Below, one piece after another: positions 18,365 to 27,091 of a stretch of 64,000 nt of DNA (position 1 is its first letter; every line of letters starts with the position of its first letter). The notes under the pieces were generated by a model. The model was not told the DNA's origin. It saw nothing but the letters and a program-made list of their open reading frames with translations, and did no database searches. The stretch is from an uncultured Blautia sp. (GTDB lineage: Bacteria > Bacillota > Clostridia > Lachnospirales > Lachnospiraceae): contig NZ_CALFLA010000081.1 in NCBI RefSeq assembly GCF_937880195.1, forward strand, positions 1-64,000, written 5' to 3'. The position numbers and the translations under genes were made by a program.

Positions 18365-20140
18365 TTACATTGGCAGACTGTCCCTTACGCACAGCGCGCC
18401 ATACCCCACCACTGGATTCGGATATTTCTCAAATCCCGGCAAGGGCTTTGCCCCTCTTCTGAGATACGCCTTTACTTTTTCTCCCCACAGAAAAGGATCG
18501 TTGCCTCTGACGATCGCCCACTCCATCATAAGCGCCGCCGCTCCAGTCACAAAGGGAACGGCAAAGGAAGTCCCTGTTGCAGGGCGGTAGCCTCCTCCCG
18601 GAACAGAAGCTGTGATCTCTACCCCTGGCGCTACCAGATCCGGTTTTGGATAAGTCAGATCCCCTCCGCCTCTTCCTGAAAACTCTGCCGGAGCATTCAA
18701 ACGGGAATCATAAGCGCCCACAGTGATCACCTTTTCTGCAGTAGAAGGGATCGTCAGCGTTTCCTCTGCCACGGGATAATAAAATCCTGTTCCCGGATTT
18801 CTAACGCCGCCTCCTGGAAGCCACAAATGATAGCTTCCGTCTTTTATGTTCCGTCCAAAAAGCTCAATGCGCCACACGCCGGAGGAAATAAATTCCCTCT
18901 GGGGAATCAGCTCCATATATATCTCCTGCGTCACCTGGAAAGGGCCCGGCTTACCATAATAAATAAGAATATCTGTATTTCCCGTCTGGTATCTCTGAGT
19001 ACCGATCTGTTCAGGCAAAGGGCCGAATTTCTGCCCAGAAGGAGCTATGATTGTAATTTCTGTCTCGTCTGCGTAAGATTTCCAAATCTGTATATTCAAA
19101 GAGCTTTCCCGCGAGCTTACAGCAAATGAAATCTCTTCTTTCTGCCTGTTTTTCAGTTTTCCTGCAGTATGAGCGCTGTCATTTCCATTATTCCCCGATC
19201 CCACACAGATTACAGTCCTGCCTATATTCGATACGTTTGTCAGATAAGTTTCTAAAAGTGAATCCCCTGTGTGTGAACCATAATTGTTCCCAAAACTGAT
19301 ATTTAACGCCATAGGCTTTCCCAGAATTTTTGCCTGACGGACAAGATAATCCACTCCCTCCATCAATTCCACAGTCCTGGGAAAAGAATCTGTTCCCGGT
19401 ATTCCCATTTTTACGGCAATGATATCGCTTTCATAAGCAACACCTCGGTTTACGCCTCCAGAGGCTCTGCCGTTTCCTGCTGCAATTCCCAGTACAGAAG
19501 TTCCATGGCCGCTGAGATCTCTTTCCCGTATCAGAAGATCCCCTTCTCTCTCTGGAAGCGCCAGGGCATGATCTATTTCTTCCTTTGTATATTCCACCCC
19601 GCTTAAATATCCTTTTGGTGGGCTTTGTTCAGGTCCGGGCTGTCCGCTTTGATCCCAAAGCCTCAAAATCCGGCTGTTTCCATCTTCATTGCGAAAATCA
19701 GGATGTCTCCAGTCTATGCCAGAATCCACGATCCCGATCAAAACTCCCTTCCCAGACAGCCCTGTTTCCAGCCCCGGCACTCTGTTTTGTCCTGCATCAA
19801 AATATCCTTCCTGCACCGGACGGATGCAGGAAGCATCAAGCCCCTGGCTCACCTGAAAATAAAGACGTTTCGGCAGCTCCATAAATTCCACCTGGGGATT
19901 CCCTGCAGTTTCCCTGATCCGATCCTCAGGAAGCGTCAATACAGCATATCCACCTAAAAGAGGCACTGCCCGGATTCCATTCCCGGACAATGCCTCTATA
20001 TTTCCGCTGTATTTTATTATCACATCCCACATCCGGGATCCGTCTTCATTTCCTGCGTTTAAATTCAGTGATCTTTCCCTTTCCTCTTCTGTGGAGTCAA
20101 GAGCAAGATTTAAAAGATTATCAAGTTTCTGATCTGCCAT
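18365..20140 (-). CDS. subtilisin-family serine protease (Csp-like)
   Basis: S8 peptidase of 591 residues with an intact triad: Asp139 (GVLIGIVDSGIDWRHPDF), His212 (LSGHGTSVLGIAAGNG) and Ser525 (ATGTSFAVPFVTGAAAL). A ~95-residue N-terminal pro-region precedes the catalytic domain, and a ~120-residue beta-rich insertion (~340-460) interrupts it before the Ser motif. There is no signal peptide. This layout matches the clostridial Csp proteases, which process the spore cortex hydrolase SleC, but no sleC or spore gene is adjacent. A germination role is therefore inference, and a general cytosolic subtilase is the alternative. The upstream ribosome site is weak (AGGCGGCG). Confidence 0.85.
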   Translation of the reverse strand: MADQKLDNLLNLALDSTEEERERSLNLNAGNEDGSRMWDVIIKYSGNIEALSGNGIRAVPLLGGYAVLTLPEDRIRETAGNPQVEFMELPKRLYFQVSQGLDASCIRPVQEGYFDAGQNRVPGLETGLSGKGVLIGIVDSGIDWRHPDFRNEDGNSRILRLWDQSGQPGPEQSPPKGYLSGVEYTKEEIDHALALPEREGDLLIRERDLSGHGTSVLGIAAGNGRASGGVNRGVAYESDIIAVKMGIPGTDSFPRTVELMEGVDYLVRQAKILGKPMALNISFGNNYGSHTGDSLLETYLTNVSNIGRTVICVGSGNNGNDSAHTAGKLKNRQKEEISFAVSSRESSLNIQIWKSYADETEITIIAPSGQKFGPLPEQIGTQRYQTGNTDILIYYGKPGPFQVTQEIYMELIPQREFISSGVWRIELFGRNIKDGSYHLWLPGGGVRNPGTGFYYPVAEETLTIPSTAEKVITVGAYDSRLNAPAEFSGRGGGDLTYPKPDLVAPGVEITASVPGGGYRPATGTSFAVPFVTGAAALMMEWAIVRGNDPFLWGEKVKAYLRRGAKPLPGFEKYPNPVVGYGALCVRDSLPM

Positions 20141-20250
20141 AATCGCCGCCTGAAATCCTACTTACTAAAAATTATGCAGAAATCCTGCTTTCATGCCTGA
20201 ATCATGGCTTGTCCTGTTCAACCAAATACTTTTCCGGTCCAAAAACTGTT

Positions 20251-21537
20251 TTATCTGAATTTGATATTAGGATATACCTTTTCCATATAGGAATCCGGGA
20301 ACCACTCGTCCATCAGAACGCCTATCTGATTTGACGCCGGAAGTCCGTCATGTCTTTTGGAATAGCGGTCAAGGGCCAGTCCAGACAAAGCAATATTTAC
20401 ACTCATAAAAACAACCATAACAGCGCAAAGAGGTTTTCCAATGCGAGCCGGTATCTTTTCGATCCATTTTGACAGAAACGGATAAATTCCCTTCATCCAT
20501 ATAATCGCCGCAATTCCCCAGAAAAAGCAATACAGAAGATTGATCCTTCCTCCCAGATTAAAGGGAATCTTGCTATAATCCCAGAATACAGTTCCAAATA
20601 CGATTTCTGTAAACACGCTGCATATATACTCATACACTCCGCCCAGAATCGTACCAAGAAGGAACAGCCTCCTGTCGCTCTGCTCTCTGTACTTGTAAAG
20701 CATCCACGTCAGCATGGCACATCCCAGGCCCCATACAATACTGAAATCTCCAAACACCACGCTGCTTCGACTCATCCATCTTCCCGCTGTGATCCGGCAG
20801 AAGATCGTCTCTGTGATATCTCCCAGAAAAGCGCCGATAAAAAACAGGGAAACCAGCTTATAAAATCCACAGCCGGAAGCAAATACTTCCTCCTTTTCTT
20901 CCTTTTCCAGATTTGGGTAGGCTTTGATCATACGGGTCTGAAGACGTCTGGTCATTGTATTTTCCAAAAGCTTTGAAGTTCTTCCCAGTCCCTCCACGAT
21001 CTGATCAATACGACCGTTTTTCTTTTTGAGCCCCCAGACCGCAATCACATTTCCAAAAAAGTCCACTGCCAGAAGTCCAAAAAGAACACACAGGATTATT
21101 TTTCCCCATAATACAGGGATTAAAGCAATCAGCCTTGCCAAAAGAGGATTTATAAACAAAATCATAAGAACTGAGCATAAGCCCCAGAGAAGGGAGGATT
21201 TTAAACAGATATATCCTCCAAAATTAAACCGTTCTTTGGAATAATCCCACCATTTTTTATGAAGACTCATTTCCAAAAGGCGACCTGTCACATATTCTAC
21301 AAATGTATTCAGAACCATTCCTCCCAGAAACAAGAAGAAAAGACTTTCCCTAAGCTCTGGAAGAAAAACTGCTGTTACAACAGCGCCCAGGCCATACACC
21401 GGACAAAGAGGACCGCTGACTGCGCCTCTGTTCACAAAACGATGTCTCTTCACTGCTGCCAAAATAACTTCTCCGCACCATCCCCAAAAGGAATAGATCA
21501 TATACAGCCACAGAAGTTCATAATATGAGTCTATCAT
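20251..21537 (-). CDS. CmpB-like membrane protein with duplicated domain
   Basis: A 428-residue membrane protein made of two repeats of the domain annotated as putative ABC transporter CmpB. Each half has WLYMIYSFWGWCGEV / LVSLFFIGAFLGDITETIF, RGAVSGPLCPVYGLGA / RSSVVFGDFSIVWGLGCAM, and KKWWDYSKERFNFGGYICLKSS / TVFWDYSKIPFNLGGRINLLYC. The start at 21537 follows AAAGGAGAAAGAC; the longer frame has none. There is no ATPase partner nearby, so transport is unproven. The family is widespread and poorly characterised in Clostridia. Confidence 0.8.
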   Translation of the reverse strand: MIDSYYELLWLYMIYSFWGWCGEVILAAVKRHRFVNRGAVSGPLCPVYGLGAVVTAVFLPELRESLFFLFLGGMVLNTFVEYVTGRLLEMSLHKKWWDYSKERFNFGGYICLKSSLLWGLCSVLMILFINPLLARLIALIPVLWGKIILCVLFGLLAVDFFGNVIAVWGLKKKNGRIDQIVEGLGRTSKLLENTMTRRLQTRMIKAYPNLEKEEKEEVFASGCGFYKLVSLFFIGAFLGDITETIFCRITAGRWMSRSSVVFGDFSIVWGLGCAMLTWMLYKYREQSDRRLFLLGTILGGVYEYICSVFTEIVFGTVFWDYSKIPFNLGGRINLLYCFFWGIAAIIWMKGIYPFLSKWIEKIPARIGKPLCAVMVVFMSVNIALSGLALDRYSKRHDGLPASNQIGVLMDEWFPDSYMEKVYPNIKFR

Positions 21538-21659
21538 GTCTTTCTCCTTTGTATCTCTTGTTTTCATGTTAGGGAATATTGTATTTCATGGGAAGGATCC
21601 TGTCAAGTTTTGTCAGATAACTCTGCTGCCAGAATCTCTCCGGTATACTCCTATTACAC

Positions 21660-21711
21660 AAAAACCCCTTCTTTAAAAGCCAGGCTTAATCTCCAGGCCT
21701 TAAAGAAGGGG
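21660..21711 (-). terminator. terminator of the pts operon
   Basis: On the minus strand CCCCTTCTTTAA (21711-21700) pairs with TTAAAGAAGGGG, a 12 bp stem enclosing a second inverted repeat, followed by T5. It lies 19 bp after the ptsI stop. Confidence 0.88.
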
Positions 21712-21729
21712 TAGCAAACTTTATTTTTT

Positions 21730-23358
21730 TCAGTCTTCTGCTTTCATTTCACGGACAATTTTGCGAAGTTTCAGGATCATGGAAGGAGCTACAGACAGCT
21801 CGTCAAGTCCCATACGCACAAACTTCTCCGTAAGCGTCAGGTCTGCGCCCAGCTCGCCGCAGATGCCAGCCCATTTGCCGCATTTATGCGCATTGTCAAC
21901 TACCATCTGGATCATGCGCAGAATTGCCTCATGATGGGGATTATAAAAATCATCCAGCTTCTCATTCTGCCTGTCAATAGCCAGGGTGTACTGAGTCAGG
22001 TCGTTTGTTCCAATACTGAAAAAGTCAACCAGCTCTGCAAGACGGTCGCTTACCATAACTGCCGCCGGAGTTTCGATCATGATTCCCTGCTCTGGGATTC
22101 TGTACTGGATTTCCTGAGCCTTCAGCTCGATCTCCACTTCCTTCACGATCTCATAAATCTTTTCCACTTCCTCAACAGAAGTGATCATAGGATACATGAT
22201 AGAAAGGTTTCCGTATACTGCCGCACGGAAAAGAGCGCGAAGCTGTGTCTTAAAGATATCCGGCTGTTTCAGGCAGATACGGATAGCACGGTATCCAAGA
22301 GCCGGATTATCTTCATTTCCAAGGTTAAAGTAATCCACCTGCTTGTCTGCTCCGATATCAAGAGTACGGATAATAACTTTCTTGCCCGCCATTGTCTGAA
22401 CAGCCTGCTTATATGCCTGGAACTGCTCTTCCTCTGTAGGGAAGTCGTTTCTTCCAAGGTACAGAAATTCACTTCTAAAAAGTCCGATACCTCCCGCATC
22501 GTTTTCCAGAACGTATCCGATATCTCCGACGCTTCCGATATTTGCATAGATGTTGATCTTTTTGCCGTCAAGTGTGACATTCTCCTTGCCTTTCAGATCC
22601 TGGAGAAGGGCAAGTTTTTCTTTTTCTTCCTGCACTCTTTTGAGGGTCTGTTCCTGTGTCTCCTCATCCGGCTCAAAGGTCACCTGTCCGGTAAATCCGT
22701 CTACCACTGCAGTTGTGCCGCTTGCCAGCTCGTCCAGTTCAAGGGGTACGCCGATCAAAGCTGGAATATTCATCATACGGGCAAGGATCGCAGTATGAGA
22801 GTTTGTAGAACCATGAACAGTTACAAAAGCAAGGATCTTGTCCTTGTCCATCTGTACAGTCTCGCTTGGGCTCAGATCGTCGGCAACGATAATGGACGGA
22901 TCGATATTGCTTAAGTCTGTGTCCTCCTGTCCGCTTAAATTGCGCACAAGTCTCTCAGAAATGTCCTTGATATCTGCTGCACGAGCCTTCATGTAATCGT
23001 CGTCCATGGATGCAAACATCTGGGAAAAATTATCCCCGGTTACTGCAACCGCATACTCGGCGTTTACCATTTCAGTCTCGATCATATTCTGGATCGCCTC
23101 CAGATAGTCTTCATCCTCCAGCATCATCTGATGAACTTCAAAAATAGCTGCGCTTGCCTCTCCCACTTCCTTCAGGGCTTTATCATAAAGCTTCTGAAGC
23201 TGCTCCTGGGAACGCTTTACTGCATCCTGGACGCGGTCAGCCTCTTTCTGAGCATCTTCGATCTTTGTTCTTTTTACCTGGTAATCATTTTTTTTCAAAA
23301 CAACTACCGGGCCCATAACAATTCCCTTATAAACGGATTTCCCCTGGAAACTCTGCAT
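21730..23358 (-). CDS. ptsI: PTS enzyme I
   Basis: Phosphoenolpyruvate-protein phosphotransferase, the general PTS enzyme that passes phosphate from PEP to HPr. It has the phospho-His domain with His188 in HGSTNSHTAILARMMN, then the PEP-binding barrel with GGIGLFRSEFLYLGR, FFSIGTNDLTQYTLAIDR and GICGELG (catalytic Cys). The start is set at 23358 (MQSFQGKSVYKG) with GGGAGG 9 bp upstream, giving ~542 residues. It is the last gene of the ptsG-antiterminator-ptsH-ptsI cluster. A palindromic mini-element lies in the 67 bp between ptsH and ptsI. Confidence 0.97.
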   Translation of the reverse strand: MQSFQGKSVYKGIVMGPVVVLKKNDYQVKRTKIEDAQKEADRVQDAVKRSQEQLQKLYDKALKEVGEASAAIFEVHQMMLEDEDYLEAIQNMIETEMVNAEYAVAVTGDNFSQMFASMDDDYMKARAADIKDISERLVRNLSGQEDTDLSNIDPSIIVADDLSPSETVQMDKDKILAFVTVHGSTNSHTAILARMMNIPALIGVPLELDELASGTTAVVDGFTGQVTFEPDEETQEQTLKRVQEEKEKLALLQDLKGKENVTLDGKKINIYANIGSVGDIGYVLENDAGGIGLFRSEFLYLGRNDFPTEEEQFQAYKQAVQTMAGKKVIIRTLDIGADKQVDYFNLGNEDNPALGYRAIRICLKQPDIFKTQLRALFRAAVYGNLSIMYPMITSVEEVEKIYEIVKEVEIELKAQEIQYRIPEQGIMIETPAAVMVSDRLAELVDFFSIGTNDLTQYTLAIDRQNEKLDDFYNPHHEAILRMIQMVVDNAHKCGKWAGICGELGADLTLTEKFVRMGLDELSVAPSMILKLRKIVREMKAED

Positions 23359-23391
23359 ATATCTTTTCCTCCCTGGCATATTGCTTTTATT

Positions 23392-23409
23392 GTTACTGTT
23401 TGCAGTAAC
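23392..23409. repeat. palindromic mini-element copy 1 (18 bp)
   Basis: GTTACTGTTTGCAGTAAC lies between CTTTTATT (23384-23391) and CTTTTGTT (23410-23417), flanking direct repeats matching 7 of 8. Same family as the copies at 23778, 40998 and 50085. Confidence 0.7.
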
Positions 23410-23425
23410 CTTTTGTTACTTATGA

Positions 23426-23683
23426 TTAGAGATTTTCGTTAAAGAATTTCTCCAGCTCTGCAATAGCAGTATCTTCGTCATCGCCTTCTGCCGTTACTTT
23501 TACGAGATCGCCCTGTTTTGCTCCAAGGGACATCAGCATCATAAGCTGGGAAAGCTTTACGCTTTTGCCGCCCTTTTCGATCATACATACGGAACTGTAT
23601 TTCTTCGCCTCTTTGGCAAGAAGTCCTGCCGGTCTTGCATGGATTCCAAGTTCATCCTTAATTGTGTACTCAAATGATTTCAT
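23426..23683 (-). CDS. ptsH: phosphocarrier HPr
   Basis: Small PTS phosphocarrier of 85 residues, normal length. His15 in LGIHARPAG is the site phosphorylated by enzyme I. Aligning SVKLSQLMMLMSLG with the usual VNLKSIMGVMSLG puts Gln46 where HPr kinase normally phosphorylates Ser46; a Ser is present one position earlier. PTS transfer should be intact, while the Ser46-P branch of catabolite repression through this protein is doubtful. RBS CGGAGG is strong. It lies downstream of the antiterminator gene with a 128 bp gap. Confidence 0.95.
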   Translation of the reverse strand: MKSFEYTIKDELGIHARPAGLLAKEAKKYSSVCMIEKGGKSVKLSQLMMLMSLGAKQGDLVKVTAEGDDEDTAIAELEKFFNENL

Positions 23684-23777
23684 AATATACCTCCGTTTTT
23701 TCTTTTTATTTTACATCATATTCGCATATTTTACCATACTAGATTAAAATGTGCTTTATATATCTTCATTTATTTCC

Positions 23778-23815
23778 GTTACTGTTCACTGGAATAGTTC
23801 CGTGTGAACAGTTAC
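23778..23815. repeat. palindromic mini-element copy 2 (38 bp)
   Basis: GTTACTGTTCAC (23778-23789) faces GTGAACAGTTAC (23804-23815), one mismatch from a perfect inverted repeat. The flanks TTTATTTCC (23769-23777) and TTTAATTCC (23816-23824) are direct repeats with one mismatch. The stop codon of the upstream antiterminator gene (23812-23814) lies inside the element. Confidence 0.7.
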
Positions 23816-24648
23816 TTTAATTCCGTACCCATCACACGTTCCATATGCATTGCCAGGTATCCTGTTTCCACATCATCTAAGTGAATTTTCAGGTTCTTTT
23901 CCATAGCGCCGCACACCTGAACGGCCATTTCAAAAGCCTTGGGAAATCTGATAGAAATATAATCGTTCATATTTACTTTTAATTTTTCTCCGTTCAGCGC
24001 GCGAGCCACCATATAGCGGATGTGATTCATAAGCCGGTTATAGGAAAGAGACATCACATCTATTTTCGTTCCGGTCTGCTCTTCCACCAAGGAGATACAG
24101 TCTCTGACTGCTCTGGTCATCTGCATGGCCTGAGAAACCTTCTGATCCTCAATAGCAGCATGGACATGAAGGGCAAGATATCCCACCTCATGTTCGTCAA
24201 TCTCCACATGAAGCCGGTCTCTTAGAAGCTGCCTTGCGCATCCGGCAACCTTATATTCCTGATGGAATAAAATACGGATGTCCTCAGTAAGCGGATTGCT
24301 GATCTGCTCATTGTTCAGAATACGCTGTACAGCAAAAGCAAGATGATCCGCCATAGAAAAAAGAATGGAACGGTCAATTTTACCAAATTCCATTTCTGCC
24401 CGGGTAAGGATTTCCCCTGCAAGCTCCAGACATTCAGGAGGTACGGAACGGATGATCTCCTCCGCCGTTCCTCTCTCTGTAAGTTCTGTCAGGGAATACA
24501 CCCTTGCGTCTTCTCCCAGGGAAAGAATCTCCCCTGTTTTTCTTCCAAATGCTGCGCCCTTTGCCATAACCAGACATTTGCACGCATCCTTACAGCGGAT
24601 TCCTATGAACGTATTATGATTTAAAACCTTTACTATTCTGTACATCAT
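23812..24648 (-). CDS. BglG/LicT/GlcT-family transcription antiterminator
   Basis: RNA-binding regulator of the adjacent glucose PTS. The N-terminal CAT domain is at ~1-56 (MYRIVKVLNHNTFIGI...GKKTGEIL-like), followed by two PRD domains. PRD1 (~70-165) has ILFSMADHLAFAVQRI and EVGYLALHVHAAI, and PRD2 (~175-278) has LMNHIRYMVARAL and VETGYLAMHMERV. The PRD histidines sensed by the PTS are present. It lies 20 bp after ptsG, whose leader carries a matching RAT hairpin, so a GlcT-like role is likely. Two adjacent ATGs (24648, 24645) could start it. The last codons abut a mobile palindrome that supplies the stop. Confidence 0.92.
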   Translation of the reverse strand: MMYRIVKVLNHNTFIGIRCKDACKCLVMAKGAAFGRKTGEILSLGEDARVYSLTELTERGTAEEIIRSVPPECLELAGEILTRAEMEFGKIDRSILFSMADHLAFAVQRILNNEQISNPLTEDIRILFHQEYKVAGCARQLLRDRLHVEIDEHEVGYLALHVHAAIEDQKVSQAMQMTRAVRDCISLVEEQTGTKIDVMSLSYNRLMNHIRYMVARALNGEKLKVNMNDYISIRFPKAFEMAVQVCGAMEKNLKIHLDDVETGYLAMHMERVMGTELK

Positions 24649-24668
24649 CCGTATATCCCCATCTGGTT

Positions 24669-26837
24669 CTAGTTCAGAGTTTCCACCTCAAAAAGCGGTT
24701 CTCCTGCCTTCACCTGTCCCTTTTTCAAAAGACGGATCCTCTGATTGTCTTCCAGCTCCGTACAAAGTACCGGAGATGCCAGAGACGGCGCGTTGGCGTT
24801 CAGATAGTCCAGATCAAGCTTCAGCAGCGGCTGGCCTTTTTTTACCTTCTGTCCGTCTTTTACCAGAACCTCAAATCCCTCTCCGTTTAATTTTACTGTA
24901 TCAATCCCTACATGGATCAAAAGACTGATCCCGGAATCGGTCATATATCCAACCGCATGTTTTGTATCAAATACAAAGGCTACCTCTCCGTCCTCAGGAG
25001 CATAAACATATGGGTCCTCAGGCGTTACCACAGCGCCGTCTCCCATCATACGCTGGGCAAAAGCCTCGTCAGGAGCTGTTCCAAGGTCATCTGCATTTCC
25101 TGTAACCGGGCTGGAGACCACTGTACGCTTGACAACTGTCCTGTCTGTATCTGTCTTTTTGTCCTCCATCGGCTCAGGCTTAATTTCTTCCTCCGCCTCT
25201 GCATAAGTGTCAGGAGCTTTTTCCAGATAATCCTCAAGATTTGATTTGATCACTGTTACGTTTGGCCCATAGATCACCTGAACTCCGTTTCCCTTATGAA
25301 TAACGCCGGAAGCTCCTGTTGCTTTTAAAATACTGTCATTGATCCTGCCTGCGTCATGAACTGTGCAGCGAAGTCTTGTTGCGCAGCAGTCCACGTCGCT
25401 GATATTTTTTTTGCCTCCAAGACCGCGGGTGATCGCTTCGCTGACCGGGTCTTCCCCAGCCTCTTCCTTAAGCTCTTTACCAGCCGCCTTTCTCGCATTG
25501 ACGTCTGCCTTTGTATAAAGTTTTAATTCTGCATCATCATCTTCACGTCCCGGAGTTTTGAAATCAAATTTCCTGATCATGAATTTAAAAATAAAGTAAT
25601 ATAATAAGAAATAAATAATACCTACAGGAATTACCCGCAGCCAGCTTGTCTTCTCATTTCCCTGAAGAATACCAAACAGGAAGAAATCAAGAAAACCGCC
25701 TGAAAAAGTAAGGCCTACGGCAATATTCAGTATATGGGCGATCATATATGCAGATCCGGCAAGGATCACCTGTACTGCAAACAGCGCCGGAGCCACAAAC
25801 AGGAAAGAAAATTCCAGAGGCTCAGTGATACCTGTGGCCATACATGCCAGGGCTGCTGAAAGAAGCAGACCGCCAGCGGCTTTTTTCTTCTCTGGTTTTG
25901 CACACTGGTACATAGCCAGCGCTGCGCCGGGAAGACCAAAGATCATAAAAATAAATTCACCTGAAAAATATCTGGTGGCGTCTGCGCTGAAATGAGCGAT
26001 ATTTGCAGAGTCAGCAAGCTGCGCAAAGAAGATATTCTGTCCGCCCTGTACCATCTGACCAGCCACTTCCATAGTTCCTCCTACGGCAGTCTGCCAGAAC
26101 GGCATATAAAATACATGATGCAGTCCAAAAGGGATCAGAGATCTTTTGATCAGGCCAAAGATCAGAGTTCCCACATAACCGGAGCCTGTTACCAGTCCGC
26201 CCAGAGCATAAATTCCGTTCTGAACTGCCGGCCATACAAAATACATCAAAATACCCACAAACATATATACGATTGTGGAAATAATAGGAACAAATCTTGT
26301 TCCTCCAAAGAAAGACAGCGCGCTTGGAAGCTGGATCCTGTAAAAACGATTATGAAGAGCCGCAACTCCAAGACCTACGATAATTCCTCCAAATACACCC
26401 ATCTGGAGAGACTGAATACCGCAGACAGAAGTGATCGTTCCTTCAAGAACAGTTTCTGCGATCTCTCCGTTATCAAGGATCAGTCCGTTGTTGATAAGCA
26501 TGGCGTTGATCGCTGTATTCATAACAAAATAAGCGATTACTGCAGAAAGAGCAGAAACCTCTTTCTCTTTTTTTGCCATACCAATGGCAACGCCCACTGC
26601 AAAGATCAAAGGCAGGTTGTCAAAAACAGCGCTTCCTACCTTATTCATAATCATGAGAAGATAGTGGAGGATGGTTCCATCTCCCAGAATTTTTGTTAGT
26701 CCATAAGTTTCAATAGTGGTTGCGTTGGTAAAGGAACTTCCGATACCCAGCAAAAGACCTGCTACCGGAAGAATGGCAATAGGAAGCATAAAGCTTCGTC
26801 CTATACGCTGAAGAACACTGAAAATTTTGTCTTTCAT
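24669..26837 (-). CDS. ptsG: PTS glucose-type EIICBA
   Basis: Sugar permease and phosphotransferase of 722 residues. The membrane EIIC domain spans ~1-420 (SFMLPIAILPVAGLLLG, the GITEPLEFSFLFVAP loop). EIIB is at ~465-540 with Cys485 in DVDCCATRLRCTV, and EIIA at ~575-722 with His642 in LLIHVGIDTVKLNG. The CBA order equals that of Gram-positive PtsG. RBS GAAGGAG is present. The ~190 nt leader contains a RAT/terminator switch. N-acetylglucosamine or another glucoside is an alternative substrate. It heads an operon with its antiterminator and probably ptsHI. Confidence 0.92.
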   Translation of the reverse strand: MKDKIFSVLQRIGRSFMLPIAILPVAGLLLGIGSSFTNATTIETYGLTKILGDGTILHYLLMIMNKVGSAVFDNLPLIFAVGVAIGMAKKEKEVSALSAVIAYFVMNTAINAMLINNGLILDNGEIAETVLEGTITSVCGIQSLQMGVFGGIIVGLGVAALHNRFYRIQLPSALSFFGGTRFVPIISTIVYMFVGILMYFVWPAVQNGIYALGGLVTGSGYVGTLIFGLIKRSLIPFGLHHVFYMPFWQTAVGGTMEVAGQMVQGGQNIFFAQLADSANIAHFSADATRYFSGEFIFMIFGLPGAALAMYQCAKPEKKKAAGGLLLSAALACMATGITEPLEFSFLFVAPALFAVQVILAGSAYMIAHILNIAVGLTFSGGFLDFFLFGILQGNEKTSWLRVIPVGIIYFLLYYFIFKFMIRKFDFKTPGREDDDAELKLYTKADVNARKAAGKELKEEAGEDPVSEAITRGLGGKKNISDVDCCATRLRCTVHDAGRINDSILKATGASGVIHKGNGVQVIYGPNVTVIKSNLEDYLEKAPDTYAEAEEEIKPEPMEDKKTDTDRTVVKRTVVSSPVTGNADDLGTAPDEAFAQRMMGDGAVVTPEDPYVYAPEDGEVAFVFDTKHAVGYMTDSGISLLIHVGIDTVKLNGEGFEVLVKDGQKVKKGQPLLKLDLDYLNANAPSLASPVLCTELEDNQRIRLLKKGQVKAGEPLFEVETLN

Positions 26838-26918
26838 TCTTATTTTACTCCTTCTTTTTTATTCATTCTAAGAAGTGAGTATGTGCATCTTCGTCCTGTT
26901 TCAACCGGTTTTTTGTAC

Positions 26919-26970
26919 AAAAAAAGACACTACTACACATAATCACTCCTCGTTATGTATAGTTAATGCC
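26919..26970 (-). terminator. RAT-controlled terminator in the ptsG leader
   Basis: GGCATT-a-ACTATACATAA (26970-26953) pairs with TTATGTGTAGTAGTGTC (26942-26926), 17 bp with one bulged A and a few G-T pairs, directly followed by T7. Its 5' arm includes the 3' arm of the RAT hairpin, so the two structures exclude each other. Confidence 0.85.
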
Positions 26971-26992
26971 TCCTGATGAGTAACACACTATA
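26958..26992 (-). promoter_or_regulatory. ribonucleic antiterminator (RAT) of ptsG
   Basis: TATAGT/ACTATA close a hairpin with internal GTGTTACTC...GAGGCATTA, the LicT/SacY/GlcT RAT layout of a lower stem, asymmetric loop and short upper stem (CTC/GAG). When it is bound by the adjacent antiterminator, the overlapping terminator cannot form. Confidence 0.82.
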
Positions 26993-27010
26993 GCTTTTAC
27001 AGCCATAAAA

Positions 27011-27040
27011 ACTATAGCATGTTTCCCTCTTATTTGTCAA
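27011..27040 (-). promoter_or_regulatory. ptsG promoter
   Basis: TTGACA (27035-27040) and TATAGT (27011-27016) are separated by 18 bp on the minus strand, just upstream of the RAT. Confidence 0.75.
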
Positions 27041-27091
27041 GCTGTAATGCCCAGATTTTCAGTACATATCACTTATTTTTGACAGATCCTT

